A stretch of 64,000 nt of DNA. It comes from Deuterostichococcus epilithicus. Taxonomy: Eukaryota; Chlorophyta; Trebouxiophyceae; Prasiolales; Stichococcaceae. The notes under the pieces were generated by a model, which was not told the origin of the DNA, did no database searches, and saw only the letters and a program-made list of their open reading frames with translations. The stretch covers positions 2,232,001 through 2,296,000 of the forward strand of contig JAVTLE010000013.1 in assembly GCA_033439295.1 (NCBI GenBank), read 5' to 3'. A program made the translations under genes and the position numbers. Below, in pieces: positions 1 through 11,146 of the stretch (its first letter is position 1; the number at the start of each line of letters is the position of its first letter).

Positions 1-34
1 GGAACGAGGGCGCAAGACCCCATCGACTGGCAAG

Positions 35-1608
35 ATGTCGACGTCACCTCTCCCTATCGACGGAGGTGCAACCTACCTTGGACAGTCTTAAAGCCGATTC
101 GCGGCATCAGGGAAAGCTTTTGAAATGTCAAATTGCAAGTTCAAGAACCGCTACCGCAGCACAGCGTCCAGAAGCCGGACACGGCATCTGCGACCGGCAG
201 CGCCGCCGGCGGCACAGCCATTGTGACAGGAGGCTGTTCCTACCTTGGACAAGCGGCAGCGAGGGCCTTGTCCAAGACCCATAAGGTGGTCATAGCCGAC
301 CTGCCGGACAGGGCGGAAGAAGGCCGGGCCCTGGCGGCAAGTAAGGCTGGGCGCTGACGCCGCCGCCCTGTTCCTGGAATGCGACGTCAGGTGGGGCCAA
401 GGTTGTTCAAAATAATGGTAACTTGTTGTAGGCCATAACTTAGCTGGCAGCTTGGCGCTGCAGGATGGTGCACTGCACTGCACTGCCGTGGCCGTCGCGC
501 AGCATCGGTGGAAACCCATGGTCATCGCGCTGCGGTTTGCCTCCGCCCAGGGTGGAACAGGCCATTGAGAGGGCCTTCCAGGAGGCTGTCGATCATTCTG
601 ATATGCCGCTGGCGTGCCTCGTCAATAACGCCGCCGTTTGCCTTGTCGCCAGCAACAAGAACTTCGGAGACATGAGTGTGGACGGTTTTGACCTTACGCA
701 CTCGGCAGGTTTCCTTGTAGCCTGCACCCTGTTCTGATGGCCTTGCTGATGACCAGGCATGCTCTGGGCACGAATGTGGCATAGTCCTGGCTATCTGTGC
801 TGTGTGGCAGGCAGCTGTGAGGTTTAACAGACATGACATCACATCCGCAGGAACACGCATGGCGCATTCCTCTGCACCCGCGCCTGATGCAGCCGCAGCG
901 GCGGGGCTCCATCATCAACATCTCCAGCATCGCGGGCATCAGCCGGGCTCTGCCGTTTGAGGTGCCGAGCTACTCCGTGTCCAAATTTGCACTGGCCGGC
1001 ATGACGCAGGTCAAACCCTATACAACGCTGCAGCGCGGCTGCTGGCAAACTGCCTGCTGTTTGGGCCCCTGTATGCACGCACACATGCGGTGCCTATGTT
1101 GTGTACGTTGCCGCAGCAGACTTCCACCTCGTTGCATTGTGCGTAGGTTGCTGCCGCCAAGTTGGCGCCTCACTCCATCCGCGTCAATGCCCTGTCGCCA
1201 ACAGCCATTGCAAATTCGGCGAGCCTCCATCCATATGCACGCTGTGCTGTGACGCATCCAGAGTTTACATGGACGACGCAAGATTTGTCTGTTCCTGCGA
1301 CCATCTATGCAGTGCTATGGCAGTCCCCCAGGACATGACCTGGAGACATGCGGCATTATGCCACCGCAGCCGCTGGTGCTCAATTCCATCAAGGCATCGG
1401 GCCAGGAGCCTGATGCCGGAATGCAGATGACACAGCAGCTGTTTGCCACGCTGCACCCCACCCCGGCGAGCTCACTCCTGTCAGCGCGGTGGCAGACGCC
1501 ATCGAGTTTCTGGCCAGTGGCAGATCCCTCCACATCACCGGCATCAATATTCCGGTCGACCAGGTGATGAGAGACAGCAGTGCTGATGGAGTCGCAACCT
1601 GCTTCTGA
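35..1608 (+). CDS. Short-chain dehydrogenase/reductase (SDR), with apparent frameshift
   Basis: An NAD(P)-dependent oxidoreductase of the classical SDR family; the substrate cannot be told. In order the pieces show a Rossmann start with TGGCSYLG (TGxxxxxG, about 226-250), an acidic end of beta-2 (VIADLPDRAEE), NNAA after 'ACLV' (about 625), NISS (about 918), the catalytic YSVSK (YxxxK, about 972), VNALSP (about 1185) and a C-terminal ITGINIPVDQ strand ending at TGA 1606. Likely exons: 35-65 (tentative start), 140-390, 551-718, 831-1009, 1147 onward, and a last exon ending at 1608; the junction before the last exon is not resolved. Near 343 one extra base is needed to explain the frame: reading AAGCTGGGC instead of AAGGCTGGGC restores ...SKLGAD...ECDV. 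This is either a sequencing error or a real lesion. The first exon could lie outside the window. It is convergent with the next gene. Confidence 0.62.
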
Positions 1609-2073
1609 TTGCGATGTAGCAGGGCCGGTGACTGCTTCGACGCACTATGTACATGCACAGGGCTGGGCGGCGGACGCAATTAACATGCCGGCATAAACCG
1701 TTTCGGCTTCCAGCAGCTTGGCTAGTAGGTAGGGTGAAGCCGTCTGTCTGGCGGGTGTTAGCCTGCTTGTTCAGAAGAGAAAGACGTATGGCTTGGTTCT
1801 TCTGCCAGGTCAGCCAAGTGTACAATGCAGCAAAATTGCATAGCCAGTATTGATGACGAATCCAGCCTTGTCAGCTGGACGCAATTTGACTCGATGCAAA
1901 CGCTCTATGCAGCCCAGAACGTTCAGCCAGTCAGGTACATCGACAAGTAAATATAGAGATGAGGTATGCGAATTGCTTTGGCCAATGACTGCCTGTTTCG
2001 TGTTCGTGGCGCTCCTCGAATGGAACAACTCACCCAGCTGACTTCCACGATACAGACCTCTGATTCAGACCCC
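1609..2073. other. Convergent intergenic spacer
   Basis: Lies between the stop of the dehydrogenase and the stop of the minus-strand phosphatase-like gene. I see no coding exon or structured RNA; it should hold both 3' UTRs. Confidence 0.5.
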
Positions 2074-3996
2074 TCAAATGCACGCCGGGGGATGAGGGCA
2101 AGCAAATCGCGATGATTTGTTTGCGACAGGCATCTCTGACGCCAGCTGCAGTGGCCGCGCCTCGCCTGGCTGGAAGGCAAACTGCCTGTGATTTCGCAAG
2201 TCCGCCCCCACAGCCGCTGCCTGCACTCGCAATTGATCACGGCTAAGTGTTGCCATTGAACAAGCATGTCGATGAAGTTTTGGACATCAGAGGTCATCAA
2301 AGGTTCCAGGTGGATTGCACCATGCTGGAATCAGACCTGCAGGATGGAGAGATTGTCGCTGTCGGGCGACACAATGATGATAGCCGCGCCGCTCCACTGG
2401 CTCTCTGTGATGCTGACCACCTGCTCATGTGCACATAAACCCCCGCCGGTAGCCCAGCCATTTGGCACAGCAGCAAACGAGCAAACGAGCGCTGAGATGA
2501 AGTTGTCGTGTTTTTGTAATACGGAGCGCACCTGCCGGACACGAACCAGCACATCAGCTGCCGACTCGTTCGGCGTGCCGTCGGTGCCGTGGAAGGGCCG
2601 CCACGACGGCGACTGCCGGTCGCCTGCCTCAACCTGAATGCCAGCCTCTTCCAGCCTGCGACGGCAGGGCGCATACATGGAAGTCACCATCACCTCAAAT
2701 GGCCGGTGCACAATTGTTCTGATTTGGCTGTCATCTGCCGCGCATGAGGCAAGTGTCCGCTTGTCTTTAGAGCAGCAGAGGTGTTCCAAAACGAAGACGG
2801 CGTTTGGGCACTCACGTGTAACCTTCCAGTGCGCCGAGCCCGCGCGGGTCCAGGAAGGAGAACTCTGCGGCACATTTCGAGCGTTGCGGGAGGTCCTTCG
2901 CAGCATCAGCAGGATTTTATCACTCTCCCATGCCGAGACGTGCATGTCCATGCAACTACCACACAGCGGCACATTAAGCGCTGAAGGATGAGGTCACAAC
3001 GTCCTGCGCCTGAGTGAGCACCTGGTACGATGCGGTTGCGGCCGACGCCCAGCTGAGACCCCAGAATCTCTGCTGTCTGATAGGACCGCTGCGTAATGGA
3101 TGGCCAGAAGTAGATGGACTCATTCTCCCAGTCGAAACCTGCTGCAGCCCTAATGGCTGGCAGGGCTCCTTTCACAACCTGCGCACCGCGAGCGAGGAAA
3201 AGCGATGGTGGACAGCCAGTGGGAATACCTCCCAAGGACACAGACAGATGCCCAGAGATAAAGCCGCACATGCTGCAACTGGGCCCTGGTTACAGAAATC
3301 GCCTCGCTGCGTCATCTCTGGTGGCTTGGCTTGCAGGGTGGTCATTGGCTGTCGGGCTCTCGTGAAAAGGTGCAGCGGCACATGCAATTCTCAACAGAGC
3401 CGATGGTGGCGCCTCACCTGGCGCTTGCCCAGCTGGCTCAGCCCCGAGTCCATTGAGGTTTTCGCCACAGGGTTCGTCAGCACGTATCCGGCCGCCTCCG
3501 CCTCCGACTCGCCGGCCCGCACGAGGATGTACTTGTTTTTCATGCTGCTGGCGGGGAACTGCACCAGCGCGGCGTCCGCGCTGCCTGGCCGCGCCCACCT
3601 GCAGTGCGCTTCGGATGATGTGCACGTGCCTTCTGCGGACAAGATCGGCTTGATGGCTCATATGCATGTTCAAAAGACTGTTGGCTGTGGGAGTGCTGGC
3701 GCTGATGTGGTCATGCTCAGGGAACATGTCGCGCCACAGTGCGCCCACCTGGTGCCAGTTTCCAGCGCCGCCGTCAGCGCCGCCAGCTGCAGCAGGGCCT
3801 GCCTCCGGCTGCTGCCCGCGTCTGCAACAGGCATCATATCGCGTGCGGCTGAATCATGGCGCTCCAGGGGTCGCGACGCATCGCTGCTGCTAGGCGCCGC
3901 AAATGCTGGGTGCAGGTGCGCTCTGCGATTGCAGTGAGCGCCGACGAACGGCCTGCAGTAAGTCCTTAGGTTACACGCGGCTGGTAATGCTTGCAT
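2074..3996 (-). CDS. Thylakoid-lumen-targeted histidine-phosphatase-fold protein, catalytic histidines lost
   Basis: Seven exons: 3996-3749, 3598-3418, 3178-3022, 2864-2816, 2718-2532, 2420-2337 and 2220-2074, giving 350 residues in one frame. The N terminus looks like a chloroplast transit peptide, followed by a twin-arginine hydrophobic stretch (SSRRQALLQLAALTAALE), the signature of Tat import into the thylakoid lumen. The body follows the phosphoglycerate-mutase/histidine-phosphatase fold: NKYILVRAGESE, SGLSQLGKRQ, FWPSITQRSYQTAEILG, FLDPRGLGALEGYT and AIIIVSPDSDNLSIL. In active members the first motif is RHGE and the last carries SHG; here they are RAGE and SPD, so both catalytic histidines are replaced. 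A pseudo-phosphatase with a binding or structural role is the natural inference. The start is the ATG at 3996; the frame is open a little further upstream but without ATG. Confidence 0.8.
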
Positions 3997-4528
3997 CGTG
4001 CTGTGAACAGGCGCGAAGACCGTCAAATGTGAAAGTGATGGCAGGCAAGTTGATTATGGTCCCAGGTCACATGGCCAATTTGACAAGGGAGAGAGTGCGG
4101 ATGCCTCGCAACCTATGCTGAGCAAGAGAGACAATGATTTGCATTGTTCAAAGCCCAGTGTAGCTTGATCTGTGCCTTGCATGCGTCGTACCACACGAGA
4201 GTCCCTCACCATGTAGTCCCCGTGCCGCCGTGTGACATCGGTTTCCTCAGCTACGGAGTCTCGGAGGGACGGAGGCCAAGAAACCCGCTGAGAGCCTAGC
4301 AGGTCAGTGATCAAGCTGCAACGAATTCGTATCCTCGCCCGCAAAATCCGAAGTCCAAAGTGTGCTGCTTTGTCTGCGGAAGCTCATATTTAGGTTGGCT
4401 GTCTGCCGCAGCGATTGCTCTTGCTGGCTGCAAATGGCAGCTTGACTGGACTCGAGCCGAGCGTGATCGCGAATGCGGGCGTCTGATCCGCCTCGAAGAC
4501 TTGTTTAGATATTTGAAACGCAATCTGC
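3997..4528. promoter_or_regulatory. Divergent intergenic region
   Basis: About 530 bp between the start codons of the minus-strand phosphatase-like gene and the plus-strand recombinase gene. It must hold both 5' ends if the start calls are right. I see no individual element I can name. Confidence 0.35.
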
Positions 4529-7500
4529 ATGCTGTGCTGTGCTACCTATCGATGCAGACTGCGGCACGAGACTGTCACCGCGGCGCAGCCGATGAGGCAG
4601 TTGTGTCAGGCTTTGCCGGGCATTCGGCGAAATTTACTGACAGCATGCAAGACAGCTGCCGGCTCGACGGCACTCTCAACGACAGAATGCCTAATTGCCA
4701 GCGCTGCTCTGCCACGGGCGTGCTGCCGCCCTGCTGGCAGCAGCATCGGCAGCAGCGGGTCGGTCGCCACAGCAGCAGCTGGGGCGCGCCCGACAAGCTT
4801 TGCATCGCAAGCACTGGAAGTAAGACGTCAGACCGCAGAGGACGCACTGACGGTGGACTCTGACATCGAAACAGCCATGCGCGCCTGCTTCATGCAGCTG
4901 GGCCGCAGCCCCGACAGCCCCGAGTGCACGGCCATGGTGAGCGTCCTGTATTGAACTGCATCCAGAAAGTAAGCCATTGATGAGCTCGTAATCAGAGGTG
5001 TTGGCATGCGGCAATATCGAACGATGGTGGAGATGCTGGAAGCGCGTGTCGCACCGCAGGGAGACTGTGCGCACATGCTGCTTGACTCACTCATCCACTT
5101 TCCTTCAACACCAGGTGGCCACGCTGCGGGAAAATTGGTACTCCACTGCAGGCGATGCGCTTCAGATGTCTGAGGTGCGCACATATTTGCTCAGCATCTT
5201 GCATCGTGGCGGCAGGAGGACAGGAAGGAGCTGCATGCTGCCGCAGGTTGGTGTGCTTCGGATGAGATAGCTTGATGCGCAGCATTCTGTCTGAGGCACA
5301 CAGGTGTCCCTATCTACGGCCCTTTGCGAATGCAGAAAGGGTCTAAGGGCTCTGCAACGCGCTATGCATTGCCTGCAGGCGCAAGCGGTGGCAATGCGCG
5401 TGCCGCTGCGGCTGCTAGATGCGATGCGGTCGCTGCTGCAACAGCCGGAGGAGGGCCGGCAGGCTGATGACACGCCGGCCGCCGCGCCGGCAGCGGCTCC
5501 GTTCGCAGTAGCGGAGGCTGCCGCAGCAGCAGCAGCAGCAGCAGTCGTGTCGTTGTCAGAACCTGAAGACTCTGACGCCGAGGCGGAGGCAGCCGCGGCG
5601 CTGGCGGATGTAGACCCGCTCAGCGACATAGATCTGACGAGCGCTGTGATCCTAGCCGGTGCGCTGTGCTGCACACTTCACTGTCACCTGCTGCAGCTTT
5701 AAACATGTGCGCATGTGCAGCCGATGGACTGGCTCCATCTGGGCTTCGGCAAGGCGGCGACACACAGGATGAAAATCAGCGGCCGAACGAGATGATTGGA
5801 CACAGCTGTATGCGAAATTTCGCCGTTTTGGCTCCGGCCGTCTCGCTGTTCCACCAGTCACAGCATCAGTGGACCTTGGTTCAACGCCAGTCATGGCACC
5901 GCCACAGAGAAGGTGAGCGCAGCCATGCCAGAGCTGGACCCGGACATCATGCGGCGGCGGTGCCCCAGGCGGCAGCGGGCGACCACAGCGGACGGACTGC
6001 CGGCAGATCAACTGCGCGTGACCACACGCAAGCGCCTGCCTCCCTACGCGCTGAAGGTGCACCGTCTGCGCCTTTTCGACTGCTGTGTGGCGGGGGGTTG
6101 CTTCTGGTGGAAGCTAAGCTCCTCTTTGCGACCGAATGCATCAAGGGTGTCGAGTTCCAGGCAGGCGTGCCAGGATTCTGCCGAGCTGCCCGTGCGTCAC
6201 GCTGCACAGCGGCCTTGCAGATGCTCCAATGTAGGTGTTCCCTTGCTCGACACTTGCCGGCTGCAAGCCAGCAACAGGTTGCAGGACATGCGTCTATTCA
6301 GACATGTTGTGCATCCAATCGCGTCCCGCGGCCTTGCCGCCAGGTCAAGGACATGCCGGAGCGGCTGGCAGCGGAGGTGGAGGCCTTCCGGAAGTGGAGT
6401 ACCGTCAAGCACTTTGGTGCGCAGTCGGAGCCCGTTGCGCCTGTCACCGCCAACAAGTACATCGACCACCTGCGGTGAGCATGTCGCACGTCAACGCTTG
6501 CTTTTCTTCGAGGCCGCACCCCCGCAGATGCGGGCAGATATGTGTCATGGCGTCTCCTGCAGCCTTCAGCACACCCACCGGGACGTCCTGTGGGCGCACA
6601 TTGCAGCTGCGGAGGGTGCTGCACGGAGTGTACACGGTCACTGCAAGAGCGTTTCGAGGATCCGCGAACGAACTGGCCTGTGAGCTGTGCATTTCATGGC
6701 CACAAAATGCAGGGGCATCCTGGGGTGGCTGGTCAGCGAGAAAGGGGTTCTGCTGGACGAGCTGACGCTGCGGCATGCCATCCCCTCCCACGACCGGCAG
6801 GTGTGACCGTGTGCTGTTCTGGCTCGCAGTATAGCAGCAAGCGCAACAGAGAGCAGGTGCTGTGCCGCAGCGGCCCCCAGGCTTTCTGATCCTTGTCTAG
6901 GTTGTGCCGGGCCTGATGCAGCTAGGCTTCGACCCATTCTCCCAGCCAAGCATGCAAGTTTTGCCTTACAGCCTGCACCCGTCTCATTACCTCGGAAGGG
7001 GCCAAAGCCGCTCCTTTCCACATCAGCCGGCACAGTGAGGGGGCCTGCTGGGCGGTGTGCTGCCGCAGGGGGTGGCGGTGGTGTTCGACTACGTGCAGTG
7101 GCTGACGGGCGAGCGCGGCGTCAACGCGCGGACGGAGGGCATCGTCATCCGCTCCATCATGGCAGCCGCTAAGTTCCTGTACCACGAGGAATCCACGGTG
7201 AGGCGGCGTCTCAGGCGTGGTCTGGGCTGGGAGGCCAGGTGCCTGCACCACGACAGATGAACAGGGCTCCGCCGGCGTCTTGGGGCATGGTTTCCGTCGG
7301 CCGCCGCCCGGGGGCGCCCCTTCCGCGCATTCCACAGAGGCTTGACGCGGCCCCTGCTCTGCGTGCTTGCGCGAGCCCCACTCTGCGCGTCAAGACAGCC
7401 TCGAGCTGGGCGTGCAGCCGGCGCCGGTCGCCTGCAGGCCCACAGTCACCCCGGCCTGCCGCCACAGGGTCAGCAGCCACCAACCGCTCCACGAGTGATG

Positions 7501-10306
7501 AGGTGTTCGCGACCTGCACGCCTGCTGCATCTGCGGTGTGACAGGTGCGGCCCGCGGAGGGCGACAGAGCGTACAGCGACCTGGAGGTGGTGCGAGAGCT
7601 GCGCGCCATGGCCAATGCCGCCAAAAAGGTGTGTCCTGTGCCGGCGCGCGGCACAAAGGGTCATGGAGGAGCTTTGCTTCCCTGAGGCCGAGCCACCATG
7701 GCCACGCGGCTGCGGCCCCCGCGCAGCCGCTAACAGCTGCCAGGCTGCGCTTCACTGGGTGGCAGTCCAGCCCGCTCTGCATATCAGTGCAGGAAGAGAC
7801 CCTGCTACCTGCTGACGCTGCCTGCTGGGCATCAGTCGGCGCGCTGCAGCGATGGCCGAAACCGCTGTGGTGCGCAGGCGGGCAGGGTGGCAGGCCGCAC
7901 CAGCGATGAGGCCAAGAAGTGGCTCGACTGGCCGCAGTACCTAGCCATGGTGCAGCAGCTGCGCCTGGAGTGCGCAGGTGTGAGACAGTCGTGCCACGGT
8001 CTCTCACAGGACTGCCTCGCCATTTTCATGTGGAGGGACGCCACTTGCTGGGTCAAGATCGACAACGTTCAAGTGGACCATCGTGCTGATGCAGTCTCTG
8101 ACGGTGCCTTCCACTCTGATGACCCAGTCTCGTAGGCCGAGCCCGGGTGATACAGAGCCAGCGTTCATCCGAGCCAAGCACGGGAAAGGAGGCCATTTCG
8201 GCATTGAGCTCCATGAAGCGTACTAACAGCAGCGACTCTGCTGCTCGTGCCGCCGCAGGGCTGGAACCAGGTGGCAGGCAGCGGGCGCCGGGCGCTGTGG
8301 CATGGAGCCTGCAGCGCTATCTCATCTTCGCCATCCTGTCGTGCGTGCCGGACCGCCAGCGCACGCTGCGGGAGCTGCGCGTCGGCAAGACCCTCGTGAA
8401 GGAGGCCGACACGTGCGCATTGCCGTGCTTCCCCTGCGCCGCCATGCCCCCTCCAGAAGTGACCTGCCCGAGAAGGGAGGACTCAAATTCTTCAGCTTTT
8501 GGCGCAACATGAGGATTTCATGCAGCCGATCAACAGCCCATGGGTGCCTGCATGAGCCGCTGCAGGCGAGCTGCCGCCATCAGCGGCAGCTGCCTGCACA
8601 AGCAAGGTGCCCTGGCGGGGCGAGGCGCAGCCGCGGCGAGCGGCCTGCAGCTGCTGCCAACACACCACAGCTGCTTGCTGTGGTGCTTCACTTCCGTGCT
8701 GTGGTGTTGCTACCCTTGAGCAAAGCAAAGACAGTGTGGGCGAACGGCGCGGCAGACGGGCGGCTCACCTGGCTCGGTGCGGGTGACTGCACACCTGCCG
8801 CCTGCCGTGGCTGCTGGCCGCCAAAGAGCTTGCACTGACGGGGTGGCTGCATGGTGCCGGCAGGTGGCTCATCCGCCACGGGGCGGGCGACTACAAGACG
8901 GGGCGCTCCTACGGGGAGCGGCCGCCCTTGACTCTTGCGCCACACATCTATCCCGAGCTGGAGGCTTTCATGGCAACCTGGCGGGCGCACCTGGCGCCGC
9001 GCCACGACTTCCTTTTCAGCAGGTACGAAGTTTTGCTTTGCACTGCTATGTGGTTGCCTGACGGCCGGCGCCCAGCTGGGCGGAGTGTGGACACAACCCC
9101 ACATGCCACAGACGCATCGTGGCGGCACACGAGGCTGCCTGCAACAGCATGTGTGCTTGGCAGTCGCGCGCCGAGCCGCATCCATCCTGACGCAAACTTT
9201 CATATAGGCAGCCGAACTTGCGAGATCCTTGTTCCCACAGCCACCACTGGGGCAGCGGCCTCCAGCAAAGCGTCAGCAAACCGGACCGGCAAACCGCTGC
9301 AGATGCCCTGCATGCCTGGGACAGTGGCGAGCCGCGGTGTCCTTGATGTTTGTTGAACAGGCGGGACGGGTTGCCGCTGGACGACAGCCACCTGTACAAG
9401 CTCTTCTGGACGACGAGTCTGCGGCTGTCCGGCAAGCGCATGAACCCGCACCTGGTAGGGGCAGGGCAGCGATGCCCGACTCGACCCGCGTGCGGCTTCA
9501 CTTGCTTGGCAGCACCCTTATGTGCTGCACGGAAGGGTGCTCAGAGGCTCGCATGTGCAACACCCGCGCACATTGTGCAGGGCTGTGCCGCATCATAGCA
9601 GGTTGCACTCGTGAAGGATGAGTGCACTGCTGCACTGCAGGTGAGGGACTCCTGCGTCTCGTACCTCAGGTGAGCTGTGAGGGCAGCACAGTCACTGCTG
9701 CCTGCATGGCTGCAGACAAAGGCGGCAACAAATCGCTTCTCATGCCCTGCTGCACAATGCACACACCTTCTGGAGCAGCGATGATCGGTGGGCTCCCTGC
9801 CTGCGTGTGTCACACGACATCGAGGACTACTGTGCATGGCGCAGGGGTGACGGCGGCGCCACCGAGCGCGAGCTGGAGGCCCTGGTGCGAAATCAGCTGT
9901 GCCCCGCGCAGCATGGCTTCGCGGCTTTCCTGACGTCCTGCTTGCAGCCGTGGAGATGGCACCGACAGTATGTGCCCCACCTGCGTGCAGGCGATCTACA
10001 TGTCTGTGCGAACACCATCGAACTGAACCCGGCAATTCTTGCACTTCGTCTTGATCGTACAGGCGATCTACATGGGTCACAGCGTATCGATCCAGCGCGA
10101 CACCTACGATCGGCGCACCAAGGGCCAAAAGGTACAGTCACGCTTCTCTGATCCGATATATGACTGCGCCATTTTGCCGCCCATGGTGCGCAATCGGGAA
10201 ATCGCTGTGGTTTGGGAATGGTTGCTTAATGCCTGACTTGCAGGTGGCACCAGCCGTCGAGTTGCTGGCATCGCTGAATCGCCGAGCAACAAGCAAAAAC
10301 CAATGA
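4529..10306 (+). CDS. Intron-rich tyrosine recombinase/integrase-like protein
   Basis: Sixteen exons: 4529-4936, 5115-5174, 5304-5658, 5923-6056, 6344-6474, 6713-6800, 7069-7197, 7545-7628, 7878-7977, 8259-8412, 8864-9022, 9361-9454, 9641-9669, 9845-9884, 10063-10131, 10244-10306. Their lengths sum to 2097 nt, an uninterrupted 698-residue frame. An N-terminal helical region with an Ala/Glu-rich linker precedes a core-binding-like domain (VEAFRKWSTVKHF, NKYIDHLRGILGWLV). The catalytic domain has every expected residue: arginine I in DRQRTLRELRVGKTL, the lysine in GDYKTGRSYG, HxxR as NPHLVRD, the late histidine in YMGHS and the nucleophile tyrosine in DTYDRRTKGQK. Such enzymes cut and rejoin DNA through a covalent 3'-phosphotyrosine. 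In eukaryotes the fold occurs in Crypton and DIRS-type elements. Fifteen introns and no terminal repeats argue for a domesticated or long-resident gene. The ATG at 4529 is the first in frame; the exact start is uncertain. Confidence 0.85.
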
Positions 10307-10352
10307 TTACAGAGAGTGGCAGCGAAGCTGGAAGAGCGGACCAATTTTTTAG

Positions 10353-10410
10353 ATATCAACAGTCTACGTAGTATGTGTTGTGTTCGTTGTCACATATCGA
10401 CAGTCTACGT
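10353..10410. repeat. Imperfect 17-bp direct repeat 3' of the recombinase
   Basis: Copies at 10353-10369 and 10394-10410 (core ACAGTCTACGT) differ at one base and are 41 bp apart. They begin 47 bp after the recombinase stop codon. Confidence 0.6.
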
Positions 10411-10624
10411 GTGGATCCCGAGTCCATGCCTGGACCGCTAGAGGTGCTGGTGCAAAGTCTAGTGCCGTTGCTGCCAATATTGCTGGCCATGACGTCCATC
10501 CCATGTCATGTGCCGCTGCCGCTGGCAAGGCAGCAGCATGGTGGTTGCCGGCGCCCAACCCAAGCGTCCTCATTGACAAGGGGTAGGTCGGCCACTAGTT
10601 CATTGTGCCACATTGGACTGGAAT
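10411..10624. other. Convergent spacer with an unassigned open stretch
   Basis: Spacer between the recombinase and DMP stop codons. A plus-strand frame is open from about 10380 to the TAG at 10584, with composition like local exons, but I could not join it to a gene and it matches no family I know. Confidence 0.3.
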
Positions 10625-11146
10625 CTACACCACCTGCTCAGCGGGCACGCCAACGCCAGGCCTTGGGGACCGCAGCATGAGCAGCACGCCAGACGCTGCC
10701 AAAGCCAAGATTGGTGGCACCGCTTTCACCACAGTGCCGGACAGGTGTGGGTAATAGCACGTCGTGACCGGCGGCGTCAAAAGCGCCAGCACCGCCAGCA
10801 GCACCGTCGAGACGATAGCGTGCACCCAGTCCTGCAACCCCAACGGCTGGTTGTGCAGATGTTTGCTGTCTGCTGACGCCAGCGTTGTGCTCACGAAGCC
10901 TTTCACAGGCACCATCAGGCCGTGGTGCTTCTTGCCCTCACTGTCTTTCACGCTGTCCGTGAAGGCTGTCACGAAGCACACGAAGCACAGGACCGCGAGG
11001 AAGATGCCGGTGACCGCCTTCTCCGCCGCGCCGCACTTGCCGTCGTTGGTCGTCACCGGGGCCAAGGTCTGGAACAGCAGAAACGTTCCAGTCGGCAGAT
11101 ACGCGGCTAGCTTGCTCCATGAACCCTGTGTGGCGGCGTCGGCCAT
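10625..11146 (-). CDS. DMP (DUF679) family membrane protein
   Basis: Single exon of 173 residues from the ATG at 11146. It matches the DUF679 membrane protein family in length and order: LPTGTFLLFQTLAPVTTNDG (TM1 and loop), a second TM around LAVLCFVCFVTAFTDSV, then DSEGK, GFVSTTL, a third TM after LQDWVHAIVST, the conserved CYYPHL loop and a fourth TM near the C terminus. In Arabidopsis, DMPs act at the ER/tonoplast, and DMP8/DMP9 are needed in sperm for gamete fusion and also serve as haploid-induction genes. Being intronless among intron-rich neighbours is unusual and could reflect retroposition. The function here is unknown; the family call is strong. Confidence 0.88.
   Translation of the reverse strand: MADAATQGSWSKLAAYLPTGTFLLFQTLAPVTTNDGKCGAAEKAVTGIFLAVLCFVCFVTAFTDSVKDSEGKKHHGLMVPVKGFVSTTLASADSKHLHNQPLGLQDWVHAIVSTVLLAVLALLTPPVTTCYYPHLSGTVVKAVPPILALAASGVLLMLRSPRPGVGVPAEQVV

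Noticed and set aside
3014-3937. 307-codon plus-strand open frame
   Set aside because: It runs antisense to four well-supported exons of the phosphatase-like gene and shows no family motif; GC-rich exons here leave antisense frames open.
6901-6957. Possible 19-codon exon (VVPGLMQLGFD…) in the recombinase
   Set aside because: It keeps phase, but its donor is weak (CAA|GTTTTG) and the flanking exons join cleanly without it.
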